DNA from: Streptomyces sp. NBC_01231
GTDB lineage: Bacteria; Actinomycetota; Actinomycetes; Streptomycetales; Streptomycetaceae
Reading direction: 5' to 3'
DNA: 64,000 bases
NCBI GenBank assembly: GCA_035999765.1
Contig: CP108521.1
Location: forward strand, 7,812,001 to 7,876,000
Positions 16,941 to 26,245 of this stretch are shown in pieces. Below the pieces are notes generated by a model that saw only the letters and a program-made list of their open reading frames with translations, ran no database searches and was not told where the DNA came from. How positions within the stretch are numbered: position 1 is the first letter of the stretch; every line of letters starts with the position of its first letter. Made by a program: the position numbers and the translations under genes.

Positions 16941-17804
16941 TCAGAACGGATACCACCGCACCGTCGCGTCCCCGTCCCGCAGCGACCTCACCCGCCGTTC
17001 GAACTCCGCCCGCGCCTTCGGATTGCTCGGCGCGTGCTGGGCCACCCACGCACAACTCGCCGTCTCCCGGGCCCCTCTCAGCACCGAACAGCCCGACCAT
17101 TCGCGCACGTCCCAGCCGTACGCCTCGGTGAACGAGTCGTAGGCCGCGGCGGGCACTCCGTAGCGGTCGTGCGAGAGGGCCATGACGACCAGGTCGTGTT
17201 CGCGCAGGTCGGCGGAGACGGTCTCCAGGTCGACGAGGACCGGGCCGGCCGGTCCGACGTGGACGTTGCGGGGGAGGGCGTCGCCGTGGATCGGGCCCGG
17301 GGACAGCCGCGGGGTCAGCGCGGCGGCGGCCGTCGCGAAGCCGTCGCGGCGCTCGCGGAGGTACGCCGCGTCGGCCGGATCGATCGCGTCGCCCGCGAGC
17401 CGCAGCCAACGCTCCACCCCGTCCAGCAGATCGCGGGGCGGCAGGTCGAAGGAGGGGGCGGACAGGGCGTGCACCCTGCGAAGGAGTTCGGCCAGATCGC
17501 GCGGCTCCGCGGGACGTACGGGCTCGGCCATCCGGTGCCACACGGTCACCGGATGGCCCTCGACCGACAGCGCCTCGGGATCCGCCGCCCGCACCGCCGG
17601 CACGTCCTGCTCGGCGAGCCACACCGCGACGGCCAGTTCCCGGCGCGCCCGGTCGAGGAGTTCGGCGTCGCGGCCCACCTTGACGACCAGGTCACCGGCG
17701 GCGAACACCGCGTTCTCGCCCAGGGCGAGCAGCCGCGCGTCCCGCGCCCGGCCGGGCAGTACCCCCGACGCGGCCAGTACGTCCCGCGCCCGTGCCTCGT
17801 CCAT
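16941..17804 (-). CDS. Aminoglycoside phosphotransferase-family protein
   Basis: 287 residues; ATG 17802-17804 is preceded by GGAGG. The frame continues to 17954, but the added part is Arg/Thr-rich non-coding-like sequence. Kinase-like motifs: VVKVGRD (ATP-binding Lys), PGPIHGDALPRNVHV (HGD catalytic loop with Asn) and VLVDLETVS (metal-binding Asp). All catalytic residues are intact, unlike the first phosphotransferase at 381-1337. The physiological substrate is unknown. Confidence 0.85.
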   Translation of the reverse strand: MDEARARDVLAASGVLPGRARDARLLALGENAVFAAGDLVVKVGRDAELLDRARRELAVAVWLAEQDVPAVRAADPEALSVEGHPVTVWHRMAEPVRPAEPRDLAELLRRVHALSAPSFDLPPRDLLDGVERWLRLAGDAIDPADAAYLRERRDGFATAAAALTPRLSPGPIHGDALPRNVHVGPAGPVLVDLETVSADLREHDLVVMALSHDRYGVPAAAYDSFTEAYGWDVREWSGCSVLRGARETASCAWVAQHAPSNPKARAEFERRVRSLRDGDATVRWYPF

Positions 17805-18009
17805 CGTCCGCCTCCGTGTCGTCGTCCTTGTCGAGCCGCCCCACGACCGGCCGGCCGGTGTCGAGTTCCCGCCATCCGCCGGCCAGTGTCGCATTCGCAC
17901 AGGTCGGGCCGGTGTGCGCGGTGTCTTGACGGGGCAGGGCGGCTTCACGACCATGTCGGAGGCCCGCCGGGCCCGGATGCGTCCCGAGCCGTGCGAAGGA
18001 GCCGATCAG

Positions 18010-18945
18010 GTGACAGTGGTGACCGCGACGAAGCGGTCGGCGCAGGGCGCTCCGCGCGCCGACGGGGCCTTACGGCCGCCCGACCGCGGGGCCTGGTTCC
18101 TGGTGCTGCCCGCGCTGATCCCGATCCTGGTGCTGAGCGTGGGCCCGTTGCTCTACGGGATCACGCTGGCCTTCACCGACGCCCAGTCGGGGCGGACCGA
18201 GCCCACCAAGTGGATCGGCGGGCTCAACTTCCAGGACCTGCTGCACGACACGCTGTTCTGGGAGTCGTTCCGCATCGGACTGGTCTGGGCGGTCGGGGTG
18301 ACCGTCCCGCAGTTCCTGCTCGCGCTCGGCCTCGCCCTCCTCCTCGACCAGGACCTGAGAATGCGCTGGCTGGCCCGCGCCCTGGCGATCATCCCGTGGG
18401 CCATGCCCGAGGTCGTCGTGGGTGTGATGTGGCGGCTCGTCTACAACCCGGACGCGGGCGTCCTCAACGAGACCCTGCGCGACCTCGGTCTCGGTGACGG
18501 CCGAGACTGGCTCAGCGGCCTCGGGACCGCCCTGCCCGCGGTGATCGTGGTCGGCGTCTGGGCGGGCATGCCGCAGACCACGGTCGCCCTCCTCGCCGGC
18601 CTGCAGAACACCCCGCGCGAACTCCACGAGGCGGCCGCGATGGACGGGGCCGGCGCGTGGCGGCGCTTCTGGACGGTCACCTGGCCGACGCTGAGGCCGG
18701 TCGCCCTCGCGATCACCGCCCTCAACCTCATCTGGAACTTCAACTCCTTCGCCCTGGTCTACGTCCTGACCAGCGGAGGACCCGGCGGACGTACCCGCCT
18801 GCCCATGCTCTTCGCCTACGAAGAGGCCTTCCGCTACGGCCAGTTCGGCTACGCGGCGGCGATGGGCTGCGTGATGGTCGCCGTGATCTCGGTGCTGCTG
18901 GCCCTGTTCCTGGTGGGCCGGCTCAGGGGAGGTGACGACGCGTGA
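18010..18945 (+). CDS. Carbohydrate ABC transporter permease (MalF-type)
   Basis: 311 residues from GTG 18010 (GAAGGAG upstream; an ATG at 17953 is an alternative without such a site). Six predicted membrane helices, starting GAWFLVLPALIPILVLSVGPLL. The EAA loop that docks on the ATPase is ELHEAAAMDGAGAWRRF. First gene of a three-gene CUT1-type importer. No ATPase gene is present, so it probably uses a shared MsiK-like ATPase encoded elsewhere, as other Streptomyces sugar systems do. The sugar is unknown; no LacI regulator or glycosidase is adjacent. Confidence 0.92.
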   Translation: MTVVTATKRSAQGAPRADGALRPPDRGAWFLVLPALIPILVLSVGPLLYGITLAFTDAQSGRTEPTKWIGGLNFQDLLHDTLFWESFRIGLVWAVGVTVPQFLLALGLALLLDQDLRMRWLARALAIIPWAMPEVVVGVMWRLVYNPDAGVLNETLRDLGLGDGRDWLSGLGTALPAVIVVGVWAGMPQTTVALLAGLQNTPRELHEAAAMDGAGAWRRFWTVTWPTLRPVALAITALNLIWNFNSFALVYVLTSGGPGGRTRLPMLFAYEEAFRYGQFGYAAAMGCVMVAVISVLLALFLVGRLRGGDDA

Positions 18946-19775
18946 GGACCAGCACAGGCGGCCGGGTCGGCCAGTACGCGGCCCTGCTCGGGTATCTCGT
19001 CTTCCTCGCCTTCCCCTTCCTCTGGCTGGTCTCCACCGCCTTCAAGTCGCCACGGGAACTGGGCAGTCTGCACCCCACCTGGATCCCGAGGGACCCCACC
19101 CTCGACAACTTCCGGCAGGCCTTCGACGAACAGCCGTTGCTGCGCGCCGCGGGCAACTCGCTGCTCGCCGCGCTCGGTGCCGCGCTGATCGCCGTACTGA
19201 TCGCGACCCCGCTGGCGTATGTGATGGCCCGCCATCGCAGCCGGCTCTCCAGGGCCGCGACGGGCTGGGTGGTCGTCAGCCAGGCGTTCCCGCTCGTGCT
19301 GGTGATCATCCCGCTGTTCCTGGTGCTGAAGAACCTGCGACTGATCAACTCCCAGGCGGGTTTGGTGATGGTGTACGTCGTGTGGGCGTTGCCGTTCGCG
19401 CTGTGGATGCTCGTCGGGTACGTGCGTGCCGTGCCCGCCGAACTGGAGGAGGCGGCCGCGGTGGACGGGGCCGGGCGGCTGCGGACCCTGGTGTCGGTGA
19501 CCGCGCCGCTGCTCACGCCGGGGATCGTGGCGACGGGCCTGTTCGCCTTCATCACGGCGTGGAACGAGTTCTTCTTCGCGCTGGTGCTGCTGAAGACGCC
19601 CGAGAAGCAGACCCTGCCGGTCGTCCTCACCCACTTCATCGGCGCGGAGGGCGTCGCCGACCTCGGCCCGCTGGCCGCGGCGTCCTTCCTCGCCACCCTG
19701 CCCTCACTGGTCGTCTTCGCGATCATCCAACGACGGATCACGGGAGGCATGATGGCCGGGGCGGTGAAGAGCTGA
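18942..19775 (+). CDS. Carbohydrate ABC transporter permease (MalG-type)
   Basis: 277 residues, GTG 18942, overlapping the previous stop by 4 bases. Typical MalG partner: first helix YAALLGYLVFLAFPFLWLVS, EAA loop ELEEAAAVDGAGRLRT and a C-terminal cytoplasmic tail. It forms the membrane channel with the preceding permease. The stop TGA shares its A with the ATG of the binding protein (19775), so all three genes are translationally coupled. Confidence 0.93.
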   Translation: MRTSTGGRVGQYAALLGYLVFLAFPFLWLVSTAFKSPRELGSLHPTWIPRDPTLDNFRQAFDEQPLLRAAGNSLLAALGAALIAVLIATPLAYVMARHRSRLSRAATGWVVVSQAFPLVLVIIPLFLVLKNLRLINSQAGLVMVYVVWALPFALWMLVGYVRAVPAELEEAAAVDGAGRLRTLVSVTAPLLTPGIVATGLFAFITAWNEFFFALVLLKTPEKQTLPVVLTHFIGAEGVADLGPLAAASFLATLPSLVVFAIIQRRITGGMMAGAVKS

Positions 19776-21055
19776 TGCGCCTCAAGATCGCCGGCGTCCT
19801 GGCGCTGGTCCTGCTGCTCTCCGGCTGCACGGGCGAGGACAGCGGTGCGCGGGACGGCCGTGTCACCCTCCGCTTCCAGTCCCTCGCCTGGCAGCAGGAG
19901 TCCGTCGAGGCCAACCAGGACCTGGTCAAGGAGTGGAACGCCGCTCACCCGGACGTCAAGGTCGAGTACGTCCAGGGGAGTTGGGACAGCGTCCACGACC
20001 AGCTCCTCACCTCCTTCGAGGGTGGTGAGGCGCCCGACATCATCCACGACGCCTCGGACGACCTCGCCGACTTCGCGTACGGCGGCTATCTCGCGGATCT
20101 CACCGACCTGCTGCCCGAGCGGCTCAGGTCGGACATCCCGCAGCGCAGTTGGGACACGGCGACCTTCGGGGACGGGATCTACGGCGTCCCGTTCCTTCAG
20201 GAGCCGCGGGTGCTCATCGCCGACTCGGCCCGGCTGAAGGAGGCGGGCGTACGCATCCCCACCCCCGAACACCCGTGGAGCTGGCCGGAGTTCCGGCAGA
20301 TCACCGAGCAGCTCAGCGGCGACGGCCGGTACGGCGTGGCCTGGCCGCTCAAGGAACCCGTCTCCGCCACCCTCAACCTGTCCCTGTCGGCGGGCGGACA
20401 GCTCTTCCACCGGGGCGCGGACGGCAAGGTGACCGTCCGCTTCGGGGCCGCCGACGCGGTGGTGCCGCGCACCATCCACGACCAGGCCCAAACCGACCGC
20501 AGCGCCTCGCCGACCACCCTCGGCAGCGGCGGCTCGGACACCCTGCCCGGCTTCTTCGGCGGCCGGTACGCGATGGTCCCGCTCGGCTTCTCGTACCGCC
20601 AGCAGATCGCCCAGCAGGCACCGAAGGGCTTCGCCTGGCAGGTGCTGCCCGCCCCGGCCGGCGCCGACGGACTCACCCAGGGCGTCAGCCCGCAGACCCT
20701 GTCCGTGGCCGAGGACAGCCCGCACAAGAAGGAGGCCGCCGAGTTCATCGACTTCCTGCTCCGGCCCGAGAACATGGTCCGGCTCGCCCTGGGCGACTGG
20801 ATGCTGCCCACCGGCACCCAGGCCCTCAAGGACCCCGCCCTGCACACCGCGAAGGACGGCTGGGCCACCGGAACGGCTCTCGCCACCCACCTGCGCCCGG
20901 CGCCGGCGCAGTCCGTACGCGGCTACCCGGAGTGGAAGGACAAGGTGGCCACGCCCGCGTTCCAGGAGTACTACAGCGGCTCGATCGACCTCGGTGAGCT
21001 GCGTGAACGGCTGGAGAAGGACGGCAACCTGGTGTTGGCCCGCTACCAGCGCTGA
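19775..21055 (+). CDS. Sugar ABC transporter substrate-binding lipoprotein
   Basis: 426 residues, ATG 19775. Lipobox LLLSGC gives a lipidated Cys after ~20 residues. Family 1 extracellular solute-binding fold: LVKEWNAAHPDVKVEYVQGS, YGVPFLQEPRVLI and a C-terminal KKEAAEFIDFLLRPENM. It captures a carbohydrate at the cell surface for the MalF/MalG-type permeases. The binding protein is last in the operon, which is less usual than first. Ligand unknown. Confidence 0.92.
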   Translation: MRLKIAGVLALVLLLSGCTGEDSGARDGRVTLRFQSLAWQQESVEANQDLVKEWNAAHPDVKVEYVQGSWDSVHDQLLTSFEGGEAPDIIHDASDDLADFAYGGYLADLTDLLPERLRSDIPQRSWDTATFGDGIYGVPFLQEPRVLIADSARLKEAGVRIPTPEHPWSWPEFRQITEQLSGDGRYGVAWPLKEPVSATLNLSLSAGGQLFHRGADGKVTVRFGAADAVVPRTIHDQAQTDRSASPTTLGSGGSDTLPGFFGGRYAMVPLGFSYRQQIAQQAPKGFAWQVLPAPAGADGLTQGVSPQTLSVAEDSPHKKEAAEFIDFLLRPENMVRLALGDWMLPTGTQALKDPALHTAKDGWATGTALATHLRPAPAQSVRGYPEWKDKVATPAFQEYYSGSIDLGELRERLEKDGNLVLARYQR

Positions 21056-21071
21056 GGGCCGCGAGCCCGGG

Positions 21072-21965
21072 TCAGACGGCGGGGCCGGTGACGTAGCGGC
21101 CCTTCTCGTCGTACGGCCAGACATTGGGCACACAGCCGTTCATGCCCTTGATCTGCTGCATCATCGCGGGCGCCGGCTGTCCCTTGCCGGGGCAGCCGAC
21201 GTGGCCGTGGCTGAGGAAGTGGCCGACCTCGTGGTTGATGATCAGTGCGCGGTAGGCCGTGACGTCCTTGGCGTAGACGGGGGTTGCCAGCAGCCAGCGC
21301 TTGAGGTTGACCATCACGTTCTGGCCCACACTGCAGTTGACCTCGCCGCCGGTGTTCAGCCCGTACTGTCCGCAGATCTTGTCCACCGTCCCGGGCGTCG
21401 CGACCCGGACCACGAAGTCGGTGGTGCCGCCCGGGACCCGCCGGAACGCCGAGTGGCCGTCGGCCGTCCAGCCGCGCCGGTCGCCCAGGATGTCCTCCAC
21501 CTGCTCGGCGACGTCCGCGGCGGACAGGTCGAGGCCGTTCTCGACGTCGACCCGGTAGCGCAGGGCGTTGCCCTTCCCCACCGTGTCGCTGCCGCCGGAC
21601 GCGCTGGTGAACGTGCCCGGCCCCGAGGACGGGATGTCGGGCTGCGAAGGCCGGTCGGACGAGCCGGCGGAGGAACTGGCGGGCGAACGGGGCGGCGTGG
21701 TCCTGGCGCCGGGTGTCGGCCGGGCGGAGCCGGGGCCGGACTCGGCGCCGTCCTCGGCGCGCTTCGTGGGTTCGGACCGGGCGCCGGTGTGTGTGCCGCC
21801 CGCATCCGCAGACGTCCAGCCCACGGCCGCGAAACCGGCGGCGCCCAGGACGGTCAGTGCGGCCAGACCTGCCCACAAGGGCCGCTTCCGCCCGCGCAGG
21901 GAGGCATGTGACGGGCCACTCCGGCGACGACGGCTGTTGGAAGGAGTTGCTTTGTGCGCGGTCAT
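21072..21965 (-). CDS. DUF3152 domain-containing secreted protein with HExxH motif
   Basis: 297 residues, ATG 21965. An Arg-rich N-terminus and one membrane segment (LWAGLAALTVLGAAGFAAVGW, residues 30-50) are followed by a Thr/Pro/Ser-rich spacer to ~120 and then the DUF3152 domain. The motif INHEVGHFLSHGHVGCPG (His245, Glu246, His249, His253 or His255) looks like a metzincin-type zinc site, suggesting a membrane-anchored extracellular metalloprotease. Three cysteines (198, 211, 258) may form disulfides. Activity has not been inferred beyond the motif. Divergent from the response-regulator operon; 21966-22105 holds both promoters. Confidence 0.85.
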   Translation of the reverse strand: MTAHKATPSNSRRRRSGPSHASLRGRKRPLWAGLAALTVLGAAGFAAVGWTSADAGGTHTGARSEPTKRAEDGAESGPGSARPTPGARTTPPRSPASSSAGSSDRPSQPDIPSSGPGTFTSASGGSDTVGKGNALRYRVDVENGLDLSAADVAEQVEDILGDRRGWTADGHSAFRRVPGGTTDFVVRVATPGTVDKICGQYGLNTGGEVNCSVGQNVMVNLKRWLLATPVYAKDVTAYRALIINHEVGHFLSHGHVGCPGKGQPAPAMMQQIKGMNGCVPNVWPYDEKGRYVTGPAV

Positions 21966-22105
21966 GGTTGTTCAGATTGTGTTCGCGATGTGATGGGTTC
22001 TGGCTCGAATGATAACGAAAAGGTAACGGCCTGCCGGATCCGGGCCCATGTGATCATCCGGTAACAGAGTCCCGAACGGGCTGGCGGCGTACGGATACTG
22101 AGCGC

Positions 22106-22798
22106 ATGCCACGCGTTCTGCTGATCGAAGACGACCGTGCCGTGCGGGAGGGTGTCGCCCTCGCCCTGCGCCGCCAGGGGCACGAGGTCGCCGCCGCCGA
22201 GACCGGCGAGGACGGGCTGGAGCGGCTGCGGTCCTTCCGGCCGGACGTCGTGGTGCTGGACCTGATGCTGCCCGGTATGTCCGGCCTGGACGTGTGCCGG
22301 GGGATGCGCGCCCTCGACCAGACCCTGCCGATCCTCATGGCGACCGCCCGGGGCGACGACGAGGACATCGTCGTAGGGCTGGAGGCCGGAGCCGACGACT
22401 ACGTGGTGAAACCCGTGCAGGCCAGGGTGCTGGAGGCGCGGATCCGCGCCGTGCTGCGCCGGGCGGGCGGGTCGCCCGGCGAGGGCGGGATACCGAAGAT
22501 CGACACCTATGGAGACCTGTCCATCGACCGGGCCGGACTCGCGGTCTCCCGACAGGGCACACCGGTCGCCCTCGCGCCCTCCGAACTGAGACTGCTGCTC
22601 ACCCTGTCCGCCTCGCCCGGCCAGGTGTTCAGCCGGCAGCAGCTCCTGGAGGCGGTGTGGGAGCACAGCTACCACGGGGACGCGCGTCTGGTGGACGCCT
22701 GCGTCAAACGGCTGCGGGCCAAGATGGGCGACCCACCGCGCGAGCCCCGCTACATCCAGACCGTGCGTGGCTTCGGCTACCGGTTCGCGGCCCGGTGA
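22106..22798 (+). CDS. OmpR-family response regulator
   Basis: 230 residues, ATG 22106. Receiver domain with acidic pocket LIEDD, phospho-acceptor Asp52 in [10 protein letters not shown] and Lys in [20 protein letters not shown]. The winged-helix DNA-binding domain is [37 protein letters not shown]. It resembles Streptomyces CseB and AfsQ1, but the neighbourhood (no sigE or sigQ) does not support either name. The GTG of the kinase overlaps its stop by 4 bases. Confidence 0.94.
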   Translation: MPRVLLIEDDRAVREGVALALRRQGHEVAAAETGEDGLERLRSFRPDVVVLDLMLPGMSGLDVCRGMRALDQTLPILMATARGDDEDIVVGLEAGADDYVVKPVQARVLEARIRAVLRRAGGSPGEGGIPKIDTYGDLSIDRAGLAVSRQGTPVALAPSELRLLLTLSASPGQVFSRQQLLEAVWEHSYHGDARLVDACVKRLRAKMGDPPREPRYIQTVRGFGYRFAAR

Positions 22799-24309
22799 GC
22801 CGATCCGGACGGAGCTCGTCGGGCAGCTCGTTGAGAGCCCGGGTCCGAGTGCCCCAACTGCGCGGTCTGCGCGTGCGGTTGGTCGTGGCGTTCGCGTTGG
22901 TCACCGCCCTCACCGCCGCCTCCACCGGTGCCCTGACCTTCCGCGAGGCACGCACCGGGGTGCTCCAGCAGAGTCAGGACGCCGTGATCAAGCTGCTGCG
23001 CACCCAGGTCGGCAAACTCGCCCCGGCGCTGAACGTCCCGCCGGGCGAGAGCGAACTGCGGCGGTTCGCGGACGACGTGGCAGGCGGCGAACCGTCCGGG
23101 GCCTGGCGCGTCCTGGCCGAGTACGGCGACCTGAGCGCCACCTCCGCCCCCGAGGACCCGTTCGAGGAGCTGACGCCCGCCCTGCGTTCGGCCGTGGACG
23201 CCAGCTCGGCCACCGTCTTCCAGCGGGTGAACAGCGGCGACCACACCGCACTCGTCGTCGGCATGTCGGTCGCCTACGCCGACTCCGCCGCGGGGGCCAC
23301 GGTCACCTCCGGGATCCAGATCTTCCTGACCGTGCCGCAGACCACGGAACTGGCGTACGTCGACGCCCTGGTCGCCGCCGTGGAACGGGCCACCGTGGCC
23401 GCCCTGGCGCTGGCGGTGCTGCTCGCGCTGCTCGCCGCGCGCGGGGTGCTCCGTCCGGTACGGGCACTGCGCCGGGCGACCCGCAGCATCGCCGAGGGGC
23501 GGCTGGACACCCGGCTCGCCGTCGAGGGGTCCGACGAACTCGCCGATCTGTCACACACGTTCAACGAGACGGCCGCCGCGCTGGAGGAGTCGGTGGCGGA
23601 ACTGCGCGGCATGGAGGCCCGCGCCCGCCGTTTCGCCGCGGACGTCTCGCACGAACTGCGCACCCCGCTGGCCGCCATGTCGGCGGTCACCGACGTCCTC
23701 GACGAGGACGCCGACCGCCTCGACCCGGACACCGCCACCGCGGTCCGGCTGATCAGCGAGGAGACCGTGAAACTGGCCCGCCTGGTGGACGACCTGATGG
23801 AGATCTCCCGCTTCGACGCGGGCGCGGCGGTCCTGCACCTGGACGAGATCGACCTCGCCGAGTCACTGCGGCGCACCCTCGCCGCCCGCGCCTGGACCGA
23901 CCTGGTCGACACCGATCTGCCACCGCCCGACGCCCTGCGCGGACGCGTCGACCCCCGGCGCCTCGACGTCGTCGTCGCCAACCTGGTCGGCAACGCCCTG
24001 CGGCACGGTGCGCGACCCGTCCGGCTTCGGCTGTCCGAAGGTACCGGGCGGCTCGCGGTGATCGAGGTGCTGGACAGCGGGCCCGGCATCCCCGACAGCG
24101 TGCTGCCCCACGTCTTCGAGCGGTTCTACAAGTCGGACGCCGCCCGCACCCGCACCGAGGGCAGCGGTCTGGGCCTCGCGATCACCGCCGAGAACGTCCG
24201 TGTGCACGGTGGTACCGTCCGCGCGGCGAACCGACCGGAGGGCGGCGCCGTCTTCACCGTGGAACTCCCGCTGTACAGGGACGAGCTGTCCGGGGAGGGC
24301 GGATCATGA
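22795..24309 (+). CDS. Two-component sensor histidine kinase
   Basis: 504 residues from GTG 22795, coupled to the regulator. Membrane helix 1 ([21 protein letters not shown]), an extracytoplasmic sensor of ~150 residues, helix 2 ([20 protein letters not shown]), then HAMP. The dimerisation domain has His286 in [13 protein letters not shown]. The ATPase has N box [12 protein letters not shown]1 DSGPGIP and G2 GSGLGLAI. It should phosphorylate the adjacent regulator. The stop overlaps the next lipoprotein start by 4 bases, hinting that the lipoprotein is a regulatory partner. Signal unknown. Confidence 0.94.
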   Translation: MSRSGRSSSGSSLRARVRVPQLRGLRVRLVVAFALVTALTAASTGALTFREARTGVLQQSQDAVIKLLRTQVGKLAPALNVPPGESELRRFADDVAGGEPSGAWRVLAEYGDLSATSAPEDPFEELTPALRSAVDASSATVFQRVNSGDHTALVVGMSVAYADSAAGATVTSGIQIFLTVPQTTELAYVDALVAAVERATVAALALAVLLALLAARGVLRPVRALRRATRSIAEGRLDTRLAVEGSDELADLSHTFNETAAALEESVAELRGMEARARRFAADVSHELRTPLAAMSAVTDVLDEDADRLDPDTATAVRLISEETVKLARLVDDLMEISRFDAGAAVLHLDEIDLAESLRRTLAARAWTDLVDTDLPPPDALRGRVDPRRLDVVVANLVGNALRHGARPVRLRLSEGTGRLAVIEVLDSGPGIPDSVLPHVFERFYKSDAARTRTEGSGLGLAITAENVRVHGGTVRAANRPEGGAVFTVELPLYRDELSGEGGS

Positions 24310-24917
24310 GGGCCGTACGCCGAACCGCGCTGCTGCTGCTGTCGGCCCTGGGTGTGCTCACGTCCTGCGGCATCCCGGCCACCGGAGTGGTGGAGGCGGG
24401 TGGTCCCGCCAGCGGAGTCGTGCCGACGATACGGGTCTACTTCGTGACGGACGGCACCCTGGTGGCCGTCCGCCGCCAGACCGTGGCGCCGGTCGACGTC
24501 GAGTCGGCCGTGCGGCTGCTGCTCCAGGGGCCGAGCGCCGACGAGGAGGTCAAGCGCATGACCACGCTGTTGCCGCTGCCGGGCGCGTTGCCGACGTTCG
24601 CCTCGACGCCGACGCCGACTCCGACCCCGGCCCCGACCCCGACCCCCTCGACCCTCTTCCCCGACGGTGCCGCACGGGCTCCTCAGGAGGCCGACCTGTC
24701 GGACCTCGTGAAGGTGACCACCCGGGAGAACCGCGTCTCCATCGACGTGTCCGCCCTGACGGGGAAGGTGAGCGATCTCGCGGCGGCCCAGCTCATCTGC
24801 ACGGCCGTAGGGGCGCAGCGCGTGGCCGACCTCCGGGCCGAACCGGCACCGGTGACCGTCACGGATCGGACCGGCCGTCGCGTGGAGGGGACCGGCGCGC
24901 AGTGCCCCGCCCTCTAG
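24306..24917 (+). CDS. GerMN-domain lipoprotein
   Basis: 203 residues, ATG 24306 within ATGA overlap with the kinase. Lipobox LTSC at residue ~21. The N-terminal half [19 protein letters not shown] ... [18 protein letters not shown] is the GerM/GerMN fold found in spore-germination and LpqB-type proteins. A Thr/Pro repeat linker (about 95-112) separates it from the C-terminal part. LpqB in the MtrAB system is the precedent for a lipoprotein modulating a sensor kinase; here that role is inferred from coupling only. Confidence 0.85.
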   Translation: MRAVRRTALLLLSALGVLTSCGIPATGVVEAGGPASGVVPTIRVYFVTDGTLVAVRRQTVAPVDVESAVRLLLQGPSADEEVKRMTTLLPLPGALPTFASTPTPTPTPAPTPTPSTLFPDGAARAPQEADLSDLVKVTTRENRVSIDVSALTGKVSDLAAAQLICTAVGAQRVADLRAEPAPVTVTDRTGRRVEGTGAQCPAL

Positions 24918-24971
24918 GAGGCCCTCGAAATAGGTTGCACGAGACGTACCGTCTCGCATACGTTCTCCGTC

Positions 24972-26165
24972 ATGACCAGTCGACCCGCCCACCTCGCCAT
25001 GTTCTCCATCGCCGCCCCCGGCCACGTGAACCCGAGCCTCGAAGTGATCCGCGAACTCGTGGCGCGGGGGCACCGGGTCACGTACGCGATTCCGCCCGTG
25101 TTCGCCGAGAAGGTCGCCGAGACCGGTGCCGAGGTGAAGCTCTGGAACTCGACGCTGCCCGGCCCCGACGACGACCCCGAGGCCTGGGGCGCCACCCTGC
25201 TGGACAACGTGGAACCCTTCCTGGCGGACGCGATCCAGGCGCTGCCGCAGCTCATCGACGCGTACGAGGGTGACGAGCCCGACCTCGTGCTGCACGACAT
25301 CACCGCGTACCCGGCCCGGGTCCTCGCCCGCCGCTGGGGCGTGCCCGCGGTCTCCCTGTCGCCGAACCTCGTCGCCTGGGAGGGCTACGAGGCGGAGGTC
25401 GCCGAACCGATGTGGGCCGAGCCGAAGAAGACCGAGCGCGGACAGGCCTACTACGCCCGCTTCCACGCCTGGCTGGAGGAGAACGGGATCACCGAGCACC
25501 CGGACCCGTTCGTGGGGCGCCCCGCTCGCTCCCTCGTGCTGATCCCGAGGGCGTTGCAGCCGAACGCCGACCGGGTCGACGAGAGCGTGTACTCCTTCGT
25601 CGGCGCCTGCCAGGGCGACCGCACGGCCGAGGGCGACTGGCACCGGCCCGCCGACGCCGAGAAGGTGGTCCTCGTCTCGCTGGGGTCGACCTTCACCCGG
25701 CAGCCGGACTTCTACCGGGAGTGCGTCAGGGCCTTCGGCGACCTGCCCGGCTGGCACCTCGTTCTCCAGATCGGCAGGCACGTCGACCCCGCCGAACTCG
25801 GAGACCTGCCGAGGAACGTCGAAGTACGGTCCTGGGTACCGCAGTTGACGATCCTGAGGCAGGCCGACCTGTTCGTCACGCACGCCGGTGCGGGCGGCAG
25901 CCAGGAGGGTCTGGCCACGGCCACTGCGATGATCGCCGTACCCCAGGCCGTGGACCAGTTCGGCAACGCGGACGTGCTCCAGTCGCTCGGTGTGGCCCGT
26001 CACCTCCCCACGGAGGAGGCGACCGCCGAGGCGCTGCGGGCAGCCGCCCTCACGCTGATGGACGATCCCGAGGTCGCCCGCAGGCTGAAGGGAATCCAGG
26101 CGGAGATGGCCGAGGAGGGCGGCACCCGGCGCGCGGCCGACCTCATCGAGGCCGAACTGCCGTAG
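24972..26165 (+). CDS. Macrolide-inactivating glycosyltransferase (OleD/MgtA-like)
   Basis: 397 residues, ATG 24972. GT1 family, GT-B fold, very close in sequence to Streptomyces OleD. The N-terminus [19 protein letters not shown] contains the catalytic His18 (in GHVNP), with the partner Asp in [19 protein letters not shown]. The donor site is [15 protein letters not shown] and [11 protein letters not shown]. The family transfers glucose from UDP-glucose to the desosamine 2'-hydroxyl of macrolides, inactivating them. No macrolide biosynthetic genes are nearby, so this is probably an intrinsic detoxification gene. OleD has His where this protein has Pro16, next to the active site. Confidence 0.92.
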   Translation: MTSRPAHLAMFSIAAPGHVNPSLEVIRELVARGHRVTYAIPPVFAEKVAETGAEVKLWNSTLPGPDDDPEAWGATLLDNVEPFLADAIQALPQLIDAYEGDEPDLVLHDITAYPARVLARRWGVPAVSLSPNLVAWEGYEAEVAEPMWAEPKKTERGQAYYARFHAWLEENGITEHPDPFVGRPARSLVLIPRALQPNADRVDESVYSFVGACQGDRTAEGDWHRPADAEKVVLVSLGSTFTRQPDFYRECVRAFGDLPGWHLVLQIGRHVDPAELGDLPRNVEVRSWVPQLTILRQADLFVTHAGAGGSQEGLATATAMIAVPQAVDQFGNADVLQSLGVARHLPTEEATAEALRAAALTLMDDPEVARRLKGIQAEMAEEGGTRRAADLIEAELP

Positions 26166-26179
26166 CGCCACCCACGGCA

Positions 26180-26217
26180 GAGGGCCCGTTGGCTCCCCAC
26201 GTGACCAACGGGCCCTC
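26180..26217. terminator. Strong bidirectional terminator
   Basis: A 13-base perfect stem (GAGGGCCCGTTGG / CCAACGGGCCCTC) with a 12-base loop lies between the glycosyltransferase stop and the convergent MMPL gene stop. It should serve both genes. Confidence 0.85.
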
Positions 26218-26245
26218 AGTCTTGCCAGGTTCGGCGGGGGAGGTA

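Noticed and set aside
24972..26165. Suspected loss of the catalytic His in the OleD-like protein
   Set aside because: The catalytic residue is the His of GHVNP, which is present; only the earlier flanking His is changed.
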